Shown: positions 12,691 to 23,832, numbered from the stretch's first letter. The stretch is DNA of 64,000 bases from Phlebotomus papatasi (GCF_024763615.1 NC_077225.1:3658001-3722000), one strand, 5' to 3'. The notes: generated from the letters alone by a model not told the origin. Program-made: numbers and translations.

Positions 12691-12817
12691 TAAGGATCTG
12701 AGAGAGAGATTCTGTACTTACCCTGTGCACCTTTTCCCCCTGATTCCAGTGTCGAGACAGTCGGGACCAGAAGAGGAGGCCCCGAGATTTTCTTTGTTCC
12801 CTCGTCCGCCGGTACAA

Positions 12818-13402
12818 ATGCCGCGAAGCGACTCCTACTCATTCCGGCTGGGCCTCACCTCCCGCTTGAACACTTTGAGGGTAGTGAGGGAAGATTTCCG
12901 GGCAAAAACTGGAAGGCTATCGCTCTCTAGGAAGGAACACCGGGCTGAAGTGGAGCGAAGAGTGGTGAACACTTTCTCCGTGACAGACCCTGGAGCCGTG
13001 TTCTCCCCCGGTCTAGCAGACTTGATCTGCATCACCCATCCGGGCGTGACCAGTGCGGCCAGGGAAACCGTGGGCATCATCCAAGGCTCGGCGGAGTTGC
13101 CATCCGACCTTGAAGACGAGCGGGGGTCCCCCCGGCCGATCTTTGTGCAGCGATACAAGCGCCCGGGAAGACCTCATCGTCGGTTGCATCGGGCCGGGAG
13201 ACTGGCGAGGGAACTCCGGCTGCGAGCTGAGTGTCTTGCCTCATTGGGGAACACGACTAGGGCCCCTCCTGAAACCCGCAGGGTGCGTTTTGCGCTGGGA
13301 AAGTGTCACGCGCCGCCGCAGAATAGGCCAGAGTCACACCGCCAGCGGGATCCTCAACCGCCGCCTGTCAGACGGGTGGTCCTGAAAGCAAGGAGAGGTT
13401 AG
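12818..13402 (+). CDS. Arg-rich protein of unknown function inside LTR-like element 1
   Basis: Function unknown. I chose ATG at 12818 because similarity to the ORF of the second LTR-like element (43646-44341) starts just before it; the frame is open upstream to about 12542 through the 40-bp repeats. Shared landmarks, in order, are PVS, SLFPR-P, SFR, RL--LR-VRE, EV-RRV, LA-L, PGV-SA and E-V, giving roughly a third identity over about 85 residues. The shared part looks helical and is followed by a basic, Pro/Arg-rich C-terminus of about 100 residues (RRLHRAGRLARELRLR). No zinc knuckle, protease or membrane segment is seen. TTCCAGTGTC, a possible splice acceptor, precedes both conserved regions in the same frame, so upstream exons are possible. 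It could be an accessory protein or a remnant of Gag. Confidence 0.5.
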   Translation: MPRSDSYSFRLGLTSRLNTLRVVREDFRAKTGRLSLSRKEHRAEVERRVVNTFSVTDPGAVFSPGLADLICITHPGVTSAARETVGIIQGSAELPSDLEDERGSPRPIFVQRYKRPGRPHRRLHRAGRLARELRLRAECLASLGNTTRAPPETRRVRFALGKCHAPPQNRPESHRQRDPQPPPVRRVVLKARRG

Positions 13403-13909
13403 GGATTACTCCGGAGGGGAATTACTTACCTCCCGGAACACCAAAAGACTGCCAAAAACCACCAGAAATTGCCTGCCCACTGAATACCCCCAAAATAAAT
13501 AAACAAGACTGAAGTGTCAATCTGTCCCAAATTAGGGTTTAATGAAATTTATGAAATTTTCACAACCACTGAAGTATTAAAAATAAAGGTGAAGGATATT
13601 GCAAGGGAAGTTCAGGTTTTTTTCTTTTTATTCTTCTTCCACTTTTTGGCTGAGTCCTACTCTCTCTGTCTTCCACGGTGGAAATCCACAACAATATGTT
13701 TTCTCACCCTCTATTATCTAACAGTTTCTGTATGGCATATGGCATGCAATGCACGGGATGCCGAAGATCATCTGCAATTAAAAAGTACACATGCATATTC
13801 AATGAACTGTAATATTTAAATTTATGGTAATTTCTTGCATAAGAAACATATTATAGATTGACACAGTATGATATAAGTGACAGATTGTTTCATTTCACCT
13901 TTATGGGAA

Positions 13910-14416
13910 TTAGATCCTCTTGTAGCGGAGGAATGCTGTAGCCTTGCAGATTAGACAAGCATCCGTTATCTCCGCGCACTCTTCACACGCATGTATATGT
14001 CCACTCGGAAGAAATACCACCTCAGTATCCTTGTCGCAACACATTCTGCACATCAAAGATGTTGTGGGGTTAGCTGGAGGAGATGATGTACTTTTCGGGG
14101 TGTCAGGATTTTCAAGGAATATCATCCTGGACACCCTCGCGAAACACTCCTGCATATTGATATCTGTGGTGAACAGGTATCGCAGCAGCCTTTGTTTGTC
14201 AATTTTTGTTAACAGGAACCCACTTATCACTGCGCGCTCTAGTTTTACAATTACACGTAATTGTAGAGGGTATATATCGCACCCTTTCAATAAGTCAATC
14301 AATTCACGGGGGTTCTTATTACGCACTATAAGTTCGATCATATCATCCATCCTTTTACCCCTCGTATACACTTGTCCCAATTTCTTTAATACCTCACTAG
14401 CACTTGCACCTGACAT
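13910..14416 (-). CDS. Small IAP-type RING-finger protein
   Basis: This intronless 168-residue protein has a C-terminal RING of the inhibitor-of-apoptosis type (CRMC at 123-126, VVFLPSGHIHACEEC, CLIC at 154-157). The spacing of all eight positions fits the IAP RING, but the third zinc ligand, normally Cys in LPCGH, is Ser138 (codon AGT, one change from TGT). The first 110 residues are predicted from composition to be helical; no BIR motif is visible, and a CARD- or UBA-like fold is possible but unproven. IAP RINGs act as E3 ubiquitin ligases in the cytoplasm. The gene starts at ATG 14414-14416 and lies between an LTR-like element and a mariner. A TATATAG run and a TCAGTG initiator-like site lie upstream. 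It is the only gene here without an obvious transposon role. It could be a host gene, a retrocopy, or cargo. Confidence 0.7.
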   Translation of the reverse strand: MSGASASEVLKKLGQVYTRGKRMDDMIELIVRNKNPRELIDLLKGCDIYPLQLRVIVKLERAVISGFLLTKIDKQRLLRYLFTTDINMQECFARVSRMIFLENPDTPKSTSSPPANPTTSLMCRMCCDKDTEVVFLPSGHIHACEECAEITDACLICKATAFLRYKRI

Positions 14417-14528
14417 GGCTTAACTTCACTGACTAAGATGTTCAATACGCAAGACGAAGAAGAGTACTGGAAGTTTTCTCGAACATCCAGACCCTTTTTT
14501 AGATGCTAGAACTATATAAAACTATATA

Positions 14529-15802
14529 ACGTATGGCCAGTGAAATCTGTACAAAAGTTTGAAGGCTTAAAAAAATTAAAATGTATACCAGTCACTTTTA
14601 TACCACTTTACAGTGTTGCCAGATGTGTTCTTAACATGACATAAAAGTTTTGTTAGATTTAGTTAGGAAACATGGCTCCCACAAGTAATACTGAAGAGTA
14701 TAGACGAAAATTAGTTTGTAATTTTCAGGACAGTCATCCCACATTGAATAAATCTGAAGTCGTAAAACATTTTGTGACTATGGGAATATCGCGAAGGAGT
14801 ATTTATGGCATCCTGTCGAAATATGGGAAACGAAAAATCACTACACAAGCTAAGGGATCTGGAAATTTTAGCACCCTTAGTCAATCGAAGATGAGGGCTC
14901 GACTTGCAAGTTAACATCCAATAAAGTTGCAAAGTCGTACCGTGAGCTTAGTAACAAACTTGAATGTAGCAAAACAACGGTGAAGAAGTATCTGGAGTCT
15001 ATGGGAATCAAGAGGAGAACCAGAAAACTGAAGCCAGCTGTCTCAGAAACTCAAGAAAGACTCAGAAAATTCGTTTGTCTCTTTTGATCCAAAATGTTTT
15101 TCACGCTCAGAACGACATTGTTTGTGTCATGGACGTCAAGTTGCAGGGCCAGTATTATTATGTACGTGACGACAATGTAGACAAGAATGATAAGTACGTT
15201 GACCCGAAAAGTACCCGAAAAAGGTCCTTTTGTGGCTTGCAATCAGTGCTGCTGGAATGTCTGAGCCCGCGTTCCTCACAAAGAGTCTAACGCGAAATTC
15301 TGACGTCTATATCAGAGATTGCTTGCCTAAGCTGGAAGCTTTCATCAATGAGTATCATCGAACGGACAATGTGATCTTCTGGCCAGACCTAGCACCCAGC
15401 CATTACTCAAGGAAGACAATGAACGCATTGGAGGAACTTCACATACCTGTTGTCAAGAAGGACGAAAACTCCCCCTAACGTCCCCCAATTGAGGCCTATT
15501 AAATCATTTTGGGCTAATATTAAGTGAAAGGTGTATGCCCGAAACTTTTGACCCAAAATCGAAGTCACGCTAATGGGAAAAATAAAACGAGAGTTGAAGA
15601 AGATGCTAACATCCACATTTTCGACATCAATGGCGGAAGTTCCCCGAATGTGCCGAAGAGCTCATCGGATTGGACCGGATTTTTTTCCTGAAATAAGTTC
15701 ATACATATACCTTTTAAAACATGTAAAAAAGTTATAATAAAACTATGTACAAATAGTAGAAAATTGTGTTTGAACTTTGTGCAGGTTTCACTGGCCATAC
15801 GT
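14529..15802 (+). mobile_element. Tc1/mariner element with about 35-bp terminal inverted repeats
   Basis: The ends are ACGTATGGCCAGTGAAATCT on the left and its near-perfect inverse on the right, and matching continues for about 35 bp. TA flanks both sides (14527-14528 and 15803-15804), the standard mariner target duplication. Length is 1274 bp, normal for the group. It carries a broken transposase. It sits 110 bp from the start of the RING gene. Confidence 0.93.
14672..15530 (+). pseudogene. Tc1/mariner transposase, broken
   Basis: The protein would start at ATG 14672 with a helix-turn-helix region (LVCNFQDSHPTLNKSEVVKHF), broken by a stop at about 14912. Further pieces follow in other frames: SYRELSNKLECSKTTVKKYL, then VMDVK with the first catalytic Asp, then FWPDLAPSHYS with the second. 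The third acid would be in the RPIE-FW motif, but the sequence here codes RPIKSFW, so Glu is replaced by Lys. Spacing from the second Asp is 37 residues, as in DD37E-type elements. There are at least three frame changes or stops. The family is clear and the enzyme is dead. Confidence 0.85.
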
Positions 15803-15942
15803 TACTAGTGATAGGAAATGTGCGTTTTTTTTAACGAATGTATAGTATGACCATTCAGTTGTCATATTATAAATGGTCAAGTATCAAAATCTTTATCAAA
15901 TAACGTCACCGCATACTCTCAGATGTCCTGTGAGAAAAGTTA

Positions 15943-16159
15943 AATTGTTGTGGACACACAAATTAAAATACTTTTAATTATTCACTGTTGTTTATTGTGC
16001 GACAGTTCCAAGACAATTCCGCTGAATCGAGCGGTTCATACAATTTTTATTACATTTTAGTGACTTAATTATACAATATTTAAGAAGTAAATATAAATAG
16101 GAACTAAGGAATAAATGATTTAATGATTTTACAAATAGGAAGAAGTGTTTCGCAACACT
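15943..16159 (-). repeat. Probable 3' LTR of Gypsy element A
   Basis: Read on the minus strand, a purine tract AAGGGGATAGG at about 16160-16170 is followed by AGTGTTGCG, and the unit ends in CACAACAATT near 15943. AGT...ATT-type ends next to a purine tract match LTRs of the 17.6/297 group of Gypsy elements. It lies downstream of the pol remnant at 16525-19758. The matching 5' LTR is not in the window, so the borders are approximate. Confidence 0.5.
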
Positions 16160-16334
16160 CCTATCCCCTTAGAGTAAGTGCTTTGCACGATTGTATTAAA
16201 TTTATAAAGTACATATTAGTATAATCTTAGTTGTTACATTGCTTTTTTTTAACTATTAAAGTATACAATGGTTTTAAATTTATAGCTAAAAATTACAAAT
16301 TTCCTTTTTTTTTAAGTGTTTATATTAAGTGCTT

Positions 16335-16356
16335 TTATATATATATATATATATAT
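16335..16356. repeat. (TA)n microsatellite
   Basis: An uninterrupted run of about ten TA units lies in the AT-rich stretch (16200-16520) between the probable LTR and the pol end of element A. No gene is seen in that stretch. Confidence 0.9.
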
Positions 16357-16524
16357 TAAGTATTATTATATTATATTAAGTATTTATTTATTCATTTATT
16401 TTTTTAATTTTTTTTTTAGTTAAAAGCGATACTTCTAATACTTCTGCTAGAAGGCAATTCAATCGAGTTTATCACATCATCTCTTAGTATATCTTGGGAT
16501 CTTAAATTTAAGTTTTGAGGGTCG

Positions 16525-19500
16525 TTAAGGAGTTTCTTCGTAATAAAGTTTCAGCAAATTGTTGTGATATGTTTTCTCCTTCTGCCCAATTTGAATTGTT
16601 GTTGTCACAGGAGAATTTATTTTTGTTACCAAAAAGGGTCCCTTCCTCTTTTCTAAAAATTTTGAACATTCTTTGATTTTTGGCAGTGACTTATTAATTA
16701 ACAGAACTTTGTCTCCAACTTGAAATTCCGCAATATTTAGTTTTGAATCATAATATTCTTTTGATTTGCATTTATTGACTTTGAGTAATTCCGCGGCAGT
16801 TTGTTGGGTTGAATGCAATATTCGTCTCAGTTCGGTGTAATAGTCGTCAAAGTTATATACAGGGTTATTTTGGGGTTGTGAAAATGAAGAAATGTCTAGT
16901 TTGTTACCAAAGATTAATTCATGAGGGGTGAAATTATGCGCACTGTGTTTTGCTGAATTATAAGAAGCTACGGCTGAGCTTAAATAAAGATCCCAGTCTT
17001 GGTTTCCATCGTTTGTGAAAATTCGCAGATATTCAGCGATAGTACGATGACTCCTCTCAACCCCTCCAGAGGTCTGTGGGTGAAAAGGTGATGCCTGAGT
17101 CTTTGAAATTCCTAACAGTGTACATATCTTTTTGAATAGGCCAGCGGAAAAACATGGTCATTGGTCACTACAGACTTCGATAGGTGTCCCAAATAGGCAT
17201 ATAAATTTGTCTACAAAAACTCTAGCAACTGTTTCTGTAGTTTGATCTGCCATTGCAATTGCTACAAGATATTTTGATAGCTCATCATAGATAGTTAAAA
17301 TATATTTATTACCTCTCTCTGTGAGCATAAGGGGACCTACTACGTCTATAGTAACACGATAAAATGGGAAAGGTGGTGTAGGTGTTATCATCATGGGCAT
17401 TCGAGAGTTTGGGGATACCTTGTTTTTCTGGCACTTTTCACATCTGTTAATAATTTTTGATACTATACGACGCATGTTTTTAAAATAATATTTTTGGCGA
17501 ATTCTGGCGCAAGTTGCTGTCACTTCTTTGTGTCCACAAAGAGGTGATTCATGAAATTCTTTGACGATTGTAGTTATTTTCTCAGCGTCGCGTAACCTAA
17601 TAATCTTGTTCTTGTAAATAAGTAACTTCGTTTTTCCTTCTTTAAAAATGAAGTTAAGCATTCGTTTGATTACCGGGTATTTAAGAGTAGGAATGAACAG
17701 GTTTTGCTTTTCCATTTTTATAGCTGAAATGTTTTGGGTTTCGCAAAAGGCATAAAGTTTTTCAAAAAGACAAAACATTGTTTGATAACGAACGTAAGGG
17801 ATATTGGGTAATTTTGCAAATATGTACGTAATGTTGTTTAATTCCTTCGCGAATATTTCGCCGGTTTGTATGGAGGATAAAACATGGAGAATTAATGTTT
17901 CCTGAATTTCTGGAAAGTCTTCCGGAGTATTGCTGGAACTCAGAAAGAGAAATTGGAATCCTTTCGGATTGTTTCCAAAGTACTCGTCACTTATCTCTTC
18001 GTATACTTGTGGAAGATCAATTTCTCGTAGATTCACGAATTCTCCATATTGCGTAAGATTAAGATCATGCATATTTTGGGGTTCATCATGTAAAGTTTGT
18101 TGTTCATTCAGTTCCAATGAATCATTGACAGCAGAAATTTTATTATTTACTTGCTTGTTCAGTTCTTTGTTGATTGCTCTTGTTTGCGCCCTTGTGACTG
18201 CGAAAATTTTTGATTCAATATTTTTATGGGACAAATTATCTTTATTATTGTCGTGTGCTTGAATGTCCTCGCGAATCGGAATACGGGATAAGGCATCCGC
18301 TACTACGTTTAATACGCCTAAAGTATGAATAATTTTATAGTCATAACCTTCTAATTTCAACCGCCACCTGAGGATTCGGCTACCCGGATCCTTAATTTTG
18401 CTAATAGAAACCAAAGGCTTGTGATCAGTTACAACCGTGAAGGGACGACCAATTAAATAGGCTCTATAATATTTACAAAAATAGTATACTGCTAGAGCCT
18501 CTTTTTCAATTGTAGCATATCTTATTTCTGCCTTATTTAGTATTCTGCCCCCATATGAAATGACTTTATCATTTTGGGAGAGAACACCTCCGATTGCAAA
18601 CTGACTTGCATCGGTATGAAGTACGAAAGGTTGGGTAAAATCAGGATATGTTAAAATGGGGTCTGATATTAATTTATTTTTCAGGATTGTAAAACTATCC
18701 TGACAGGAAGAGGTCCAAAAATAGGGTGTGTCTTTCTTCGTTAATTCTGTAAGCGGTTTGGCGATTGCGGAGAAATTGGGAATAAAGCGTCTATAGTAGG
18801 ATGCTAGTCCTAAAAATGATTTTAATTCGCGTAGATTGAGTGAAATAGGATATTCAGCTACTGCTCGCGTTTTTGAAGTATCTGGGCGCAATCCATCAGA
18901 GGATATGAGGTATTCCAGGTATAATAATTCATTTTTAAAAAATTCGCATTTTTCAGGTTGTGTTTGGAGATTAAATTGCTGGAGTCTTTCGAAAACTTTA
19001 TGTAATTTAAGGAAGTGTTGTTCAACTGAGCTGGAATAAATTATTATATCGTCTTAGTAGGCCATACAACAATCTTCCAATAAATCTCCCAACACATTCT
19101 TAATCATTCTTGAAAATGCAGCCGGTGCGCTAGTCAACCCTTGGGGAAGACGCTCGAATTCAAAATGTGAGCCAATTGCGTTAAAAGCCGTTTTTGGTTT
19201 ACTGTCTTCCGAAATTTTCATCTGGAAATAACCAGATGCCAGATCTAATGTGGAGAAATATTTACAATTACCTAATCTGTCAAAGATGTCATCGATATTG
19301 GCAATTGGGTGTTGGTCTTTTATAGTAATTTGATTGAGTTTTCGGAAAACTATGACCACACGCCAACGCTTCTTACCGCTTAAATCCGATTTCTTTGGTA
19401 CCAATAACAAAGGTGAATTGTACGGACTAAAGCTATGTCTGATAATTCCACTGTTTAGCATTTTGGCTATTTCTTTCTTTATATCGTCCCGTTGATGGAA

Positions 19501-19758
19501 CGGAATCCGGTATGGTTTTTCGTTAATTATTCTGCTTCCTGGCATTGTTTCAATCTTGTATTCCGCGCATGTAACGTGAGATAACTTATCATGTTCGAAA
19601 TGAAAAATTTTGTTAAATTTTTCACACATTTCGCGTAGTTTGTCGTATTGCTCTTTAGTTAGATTTTGATCGGTGCTAATTTTCTGCATTATTTCTTCAG
19701 TTCTTATTTGGTCATTTGAGGGAGAATATGCGTCTGTAGGCATTAAGTTATAAACATT
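16525..19758 (-). pseudogene. Gypsy element A pol fragment (RT, RNase H, integrase)
   Basis: This is a Ty3/Gypsy polyprotein remnant on the minus strand. From high to low coordinates come reverse transcriptase (STLDLASGYFQMKI, LPQGLTSAPAAFSRM), RNase H (TDASQFAIGGVLSQ, TDHKPLV), the integrase zinc motif (HESPLCGHKEV...CEKCQKNK), the integrase core (TIDVVGPL, CSDQ) and a C-terminal chromatin/DNA-binding tail (GDKVLL). All pieces share one frame. Stops seen are TAG at 19051-19053, exactly in the catalytic Y-x-D-D box, and TGA at 17155-17157 right after CSDQ. Protease and Gag are missing because element B has inserted at 19758/19759. The element is inactive. Confidence 0.9.
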
Positions 19759-19993
19759 GTGTAATAATAAAAATGTTTCTGAGTAAAACACACTTCATTC
19801 TCTTAAGGTGTTTATTCGTTCCACGCTCTTTTCCAACTCTCCACATAATTCTTTACAAAAGAGTTTTATTTGGGGACATAATGCAAGCTTGCATAGGCTG
19901 AGGTGCATGCACTCATTTTGGACATTGCTCATTGCAAGTCTAGCAATTTGCACTAAGTTAACCCTTTATCTCATAGGAGGGGTATTCATACTA
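19759..19993 (-). repeat. 3' LTR of Gypsy element B
   Basis: On the minus strand a purine tract AAGAGGGAAGG (about 19994-20004) is followed by TGTAGTATGAATACCCC, and the LTR ends CATTTTTATTATTACA at 19759. The same outer sequence recurs at 26054-26185, about 94% identical over 130 bp, as the truncated 5' LTR. The left end abuts the pol frame of element A, so B inserted into A. Confidence 0.88.
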
Positions 19994-20253
19994 CACCTTC
20001 CCTCTTAAAGAGAAAAAAAATTAATTTATTAATTTTTTTTTCAATTTTTGTTTTTTGCAATTTTTTCCCCTTTTAAATATTAGTTTACAAATTTATTTAC
20101 ATTGTTTTCAAATCATTTGTCAATGAACATTGCCTTTGTCATATAAAATCCAATGTCTTATTCAAACTTTAATTAATTTTTTTTTAAATTTATTAATTTA
20201 ATTAATTTAATCTAATTAAACAAACTAGTAAAATTTTAAAACTGTTCTTGTTT

Positions 20254-20470
20254 TCAATTAGTATAAACTTTAGTTCTGTTCTTATGAATAATACGTTCTT
20301 TATTATTTATCTTTACTTCTACATTTGGATCCAAATCTCTTATAACTACATAAGAACCACGATATAGTGATTCTAACTTATCCCCAGTTTCATTTTTAAC
20401 TAAAATTAATTGTCCTTTAGTGTAAGTAATAGGTCTTATATTTTTATCATGTTTATTTTTTCTCTTATTC
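20254..20470 (-). CDS. C-terminal tail of element B integrase, cut off by a SINE
   Basis: The frame of the large pol ORF resumes on the far side of the SINE (20484-20950) and stays open to a TGA at 20254-20256. The segment is Lys-rich at first and then has the pattern of a Gypsy integrase C-terminal domain (KGQLILVKNETGDKLESLY and GSYVVIRDL). The empty-site frame is continuous if the SINE and one target copy are removed. It is listed separately because the SINE places an early stop in the present-day gene. Confidence 0.75.
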
Positions 20471-20483
20471 TTACTTTTTATTA

Positions 20484-20950
20484 GGGGCCTCGAGTGGGTC
20501 AGTGGATAGAGTAGTAGCTCTATGACTGCGAGGTCTGGGGTTCAAAGCTGAGCAGCAGCAGAAAAAGATTTCTCATGCCATATCGGCTTTGAATTCGTCC
20601 AGCGAATGAATGAATAATAATGTCAATGGTGCTTGGTGCATATTGGCAAAAAAAGTGAACCGCCTAAAAACAATAGAGGCTGGTACGAGAACGAGTTTCG
20701 ACATGAAAGCGGTACTTCAGTCGATACAAATATTCGCTGTCACTGATCCCAAACACACACCGAGAAGGGATGCTGTGACATAGTAACGGCACTGACTGCT
20801 CACAGAGCTGCGATATAGAGCGGCTACCCGTATCGGGGGATAAGATAGAATAGGAGTGGGGAAGCATAAGGGGCCCAATTGGTGGCCTAGATGCATCGGA
20901 ATATCCGAAATGGAGAACTGACCCCTGGCAAAATCTTATCTTATCTTATC
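20484..20950 (+). mobile_element. tRNA-derived SINE with (TTATC)n tail
   Basis: The 467-bp unit starts GGGGCCTCGAGTGGGTCAGT, which resembles a tRNA 5' half with a pol III A box, followed by GGGTTCAAAGC, a good B box. The 3' end is a short TTATC tandem tail. Flanks are TTACTTTTTATTA (20471-20483) and TTACATTTTATTA (20951-20963), a 13-bp target duplication with one mismatch. The body between the B box and the tail is unrelated to anything I recognise. It interrupts the integrase gene of element B. Confidence 0.88.
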
Positions 20951-23802
20951 TTACATTTTATTAAATTTTTTCGAGCATACTCTAGAGCTCTTTGCATTCT
21001 AAACTTCAGTTCAGTCGGATAATTTGAAAAATTGTAAACAGGATCAGTACCTCCATTAAAATTTGATGGAAGAATACATTGTTTCCCAAAAACAAGTTCA
21101 AAAGGCTGATATTTATTTTCTGAGTGCACTGTCACATTATAGGAAAAACACCAGAATGGAATCCATTCCGTCCATGAATCCTTAAAATTTTTTGTCTGAA
21201 TTCTTAAATATTCTCCTAGAACTTTATGAGATCTTTCCAATGCTCCAATACTTTCATGGTGATAAGCGGTAGATGTTATATTTTTGATTTTTAATAATTT
21301 ACAAACATCTTGCATTGTTTCAGCAATAAATTCTTTACCTCTATCTGTCGCAATTTCTTCAGGAATTCCATATCTTAAAATAAAATTATTCACTAAGGCT
21401 TTCGCAACAGTTACTGATTCTTTGTTCGGTAATGGGTATGCTTCAACAAATTTTGACAATTCACATTGCAAAGTCAAAATGTAAATATTTCCGCTTTCAT
21501 CCTTTGGCAAATGACCAACAAGATCCAGATAAATTTTATTAAAAGCAGATGATGCCGTCGTTGTAATTGACATAGGTTGTTTTACAGGTATTGAATACTT
21601 ATTTCTTTGACAAGCATCACATTTCTTAATAAACTTTTCAATATCTGATTTAAGTCCAGTCCAAAAATAACGTTTTTTAATATTGTTGTACATACGCGTA
21701 ATTCCAGCATGACCACTAGACGGAAGGAGATGGTAATCGTTAAGAATCAACTGTTTTATGTTCTCATCACAAATTCTTTGTGATTTAGCTACTACACAAA
21801 AACGGGGACCGGTCCAATTGAAGTCATCATCGAGTAGCTTCTTTAAAATTTTTATAAAATTTTCATTTGTTGCTTTATGTATTATGACTTCATTAATATT
21901 ATGTATTTTACACACGTGTGATAGATCACTCAACACTGCGTCTGGGGCTAGTGCCGATCGAGAATCTAATTTGACATAAAGCATCTTGGTTTTTGGAACA
22001 TAAATAACAGATTCCGATTTATTTGCAAATATTTGCAACTTGGGAAATTTCGACACTGATAGATTTTCGTCAATGATTAACTCAATGGCGCTTCTTGGTC
22101 TTTTTAATAATTCAACAACACGAGGTTGATCAGTCCTCGAACTGTCATTAATTATTTCCCGAACCTTTTCTTCTTCTGTATCATCTTCTTCTTGCTTTTT
22201 CTTTTGAGCCCGTGTCATGACCATTGCCGCGTTTATATCTTTTAAATCGTCAGAATGGATTTCAATACTCGAAAGCGCATCAGCTGTTGCATTACATTTA
22301 CCCTTTACGTATTCAATAACAAAATTGTAACCTTCCAAAATTAATCTAAATTTCGTCAACCTACTACTTGGATCACGCATACTGAATAAATAGACCAACG
22401 GTCTATGATCCGTCAAAAATTTGAATTTACGGCCGAATAAGTAGGGTCGTAAATGTTTTACCGCCCATACGATTGCAAGGAGTTCCTTTTCAATCGTAGG
22501 ATAATTTTTCTCGGCTTTGTTAAGGGAACGACTCGCAAATGCAACTGGCATATCATTACCATATGATAAGGTAGCACCGATAGCAATGCCTGATGCATCA
22601 GTCCGTAATATAAATTCATTCTCTTCACCGAAATCCGGAAATTGTAATATCGGTGGATTACTTAATTTATTTCTCAAAATTTTAAAAGAATTTTCACATT
22701 CCTCAGTCCATTCAAAAATAGCATTTTTTCTTGTAAGATTATTCAAAGGTGTAGCGAGGGAGGCAAAGTTTTTAATAAATTTTCTATAATAATTCGCGAA
22801 TGCAACGAAACGCTTTGTCTCGTCTGCATTTTTGGGTTTTGGGTAATTTTTCACAACTTCAATTTTTTGAGGGTCAGGTGAAATACCTTCTTCCGAAATA
22901 ACGTGACCTAAATATAAAATTTCTTTTCGAAGAAAATCACATTTTGCAGGGTTAAGTTTTAAATTTACTTTACGAAGACGCTCAAATACTTTTATCAAGT
23001 TCTTGTTGTGATCATCGAGATTCCTTCCAAATATTATAAGATCATCAAGATAAACGAAACATCGTTCATACGTGAGACCTGACATAGTGACAGTCATCAG
23101 ACGAGAGAAAGCACTTGGGCTAATCTTTAAACCCATAGGCAGTCTCTTCATCTGGAATTGCCCTCTGTCTGTAGTAAATGCCGTGTATGGACGACTTTCA
23201 GGTGTGATCTCTAATTGACAATAGCCTTGAGTGAGATCTAAGTGTGAGAAGTAAATAGCTCCTGAAAGCGCATCCAAAATTTCGGTAATATTTGGAAGTG
23301 GAAACTTGTCGTCTTTAATTTGCTTATTTAGCAATCTGTAGTCAATGACGACTCTCCATTTTCTCTGTTCTCCCGATTCAGATTTTTTCGGAACTAATAA
23401 AAGTGGTGAGGACCACTCACAAGAAGCATCTTCAATTATATCGTCTTCAAGCATCTTTTTGACTTGTCTATTAATTTCCTCCTTCTGTCCATGTGGTAAC
23501 CTGTAAGGCTTCACATAAACAGGAGAAGCATTATCCTGCAAATGGATTTTCTGTTTGTATAAGTCAGTAAAAGTTAGCTTGTCTCCAGGCAGATGAAAAA
23601 TATCGGCATATTTTACGCAAATTCTGGTAATAGCATCTTTTTCGCTTGAATTTAAATGAGAAAGTGGAATTTCGTTCATTAACTTTACTACCCGTTGGGT
23701 TAGATTAGAATTTTCGCCGAAATTTATTAGTTCAAAATCCTTCAATGATCTTAATTCAAAATTGAAATCATTTAATTTTACTTGGTCGTCTCTAGTGTTC
23801 AA
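20951..23802 (-). CDS. Gypsy element B pol: reverse transcriptase, RNase H, integrase
   Basis: About 950 residues are open on the minus strand. RT spans roughly residues 100-270, with VIDYRLLNKQI, LPMGLKISPSAFSRLM and the catalytic FVYLDDLIIFG. RNase H follows, with RTDASGIAIGATLS and FLTDHRPLVYL. Integrase has the HHCC zinc motif ending CDACQRNK, then catalytic Asp in IYLDLVG, Asp in ATDRGKEF and Glu in GALERSHK. The triads look complete. The protein normally continues into the segment at 20254-20470, but the SINE ends it early, so the last few residues come from SINE sequence. The protease lies just upstream in the same frame. The element probably cannot integrate by itself. Confidence 0.93.
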
Positions 23803-23832
23803 TATTTTGATGGGAATGACTCCAGAACTAGG

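Larger units (their letters stand above)
12173..13693 (+). mobile_element. LTR-like element 1 (solo-LTR architecture) with an internal ORF
   Basis: The element begins TGTTGTG and ends CACAACA, and is flanked by ATAT on both sides (12169-12172 and 13694-13697). Four-base ATAT duplications are known for Gypsy elements of the 17.6/297 type. The first 40 bases can form an imperfect hairpin (TGCCAAA against TTTGGCGCA). A GCGTATACTTCGGAAG box lies about 80 bp in, and AATAAA at about 13494 lies about 200 bp from the end, as expected for U3-R-U5. No internal second LTR, RT or integrase is present. An ORF of about 200-290 codons occupies the middle. The same architecture is seen at 43302-44628. Confidence 0.75.

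Noticed and set aside
12530..13158. Minus-strand ORFs opposite the element 1 protein
   Set aside because: They are shadows of a GC-rich coding frame; the conservation with element 2 is in the plus frame only.
13514..13819. 101-codon plus-strand ORF at the end of LTR-like element 1
   Set aside because: It crosses the element border and has no conserved counterpart in element 2.
20484..20560. A tRNA gene
   Set aside because: A and B boxes are present but no full cloverleaf with acceptor stem is seen; the tail and target duplication show a SINE.
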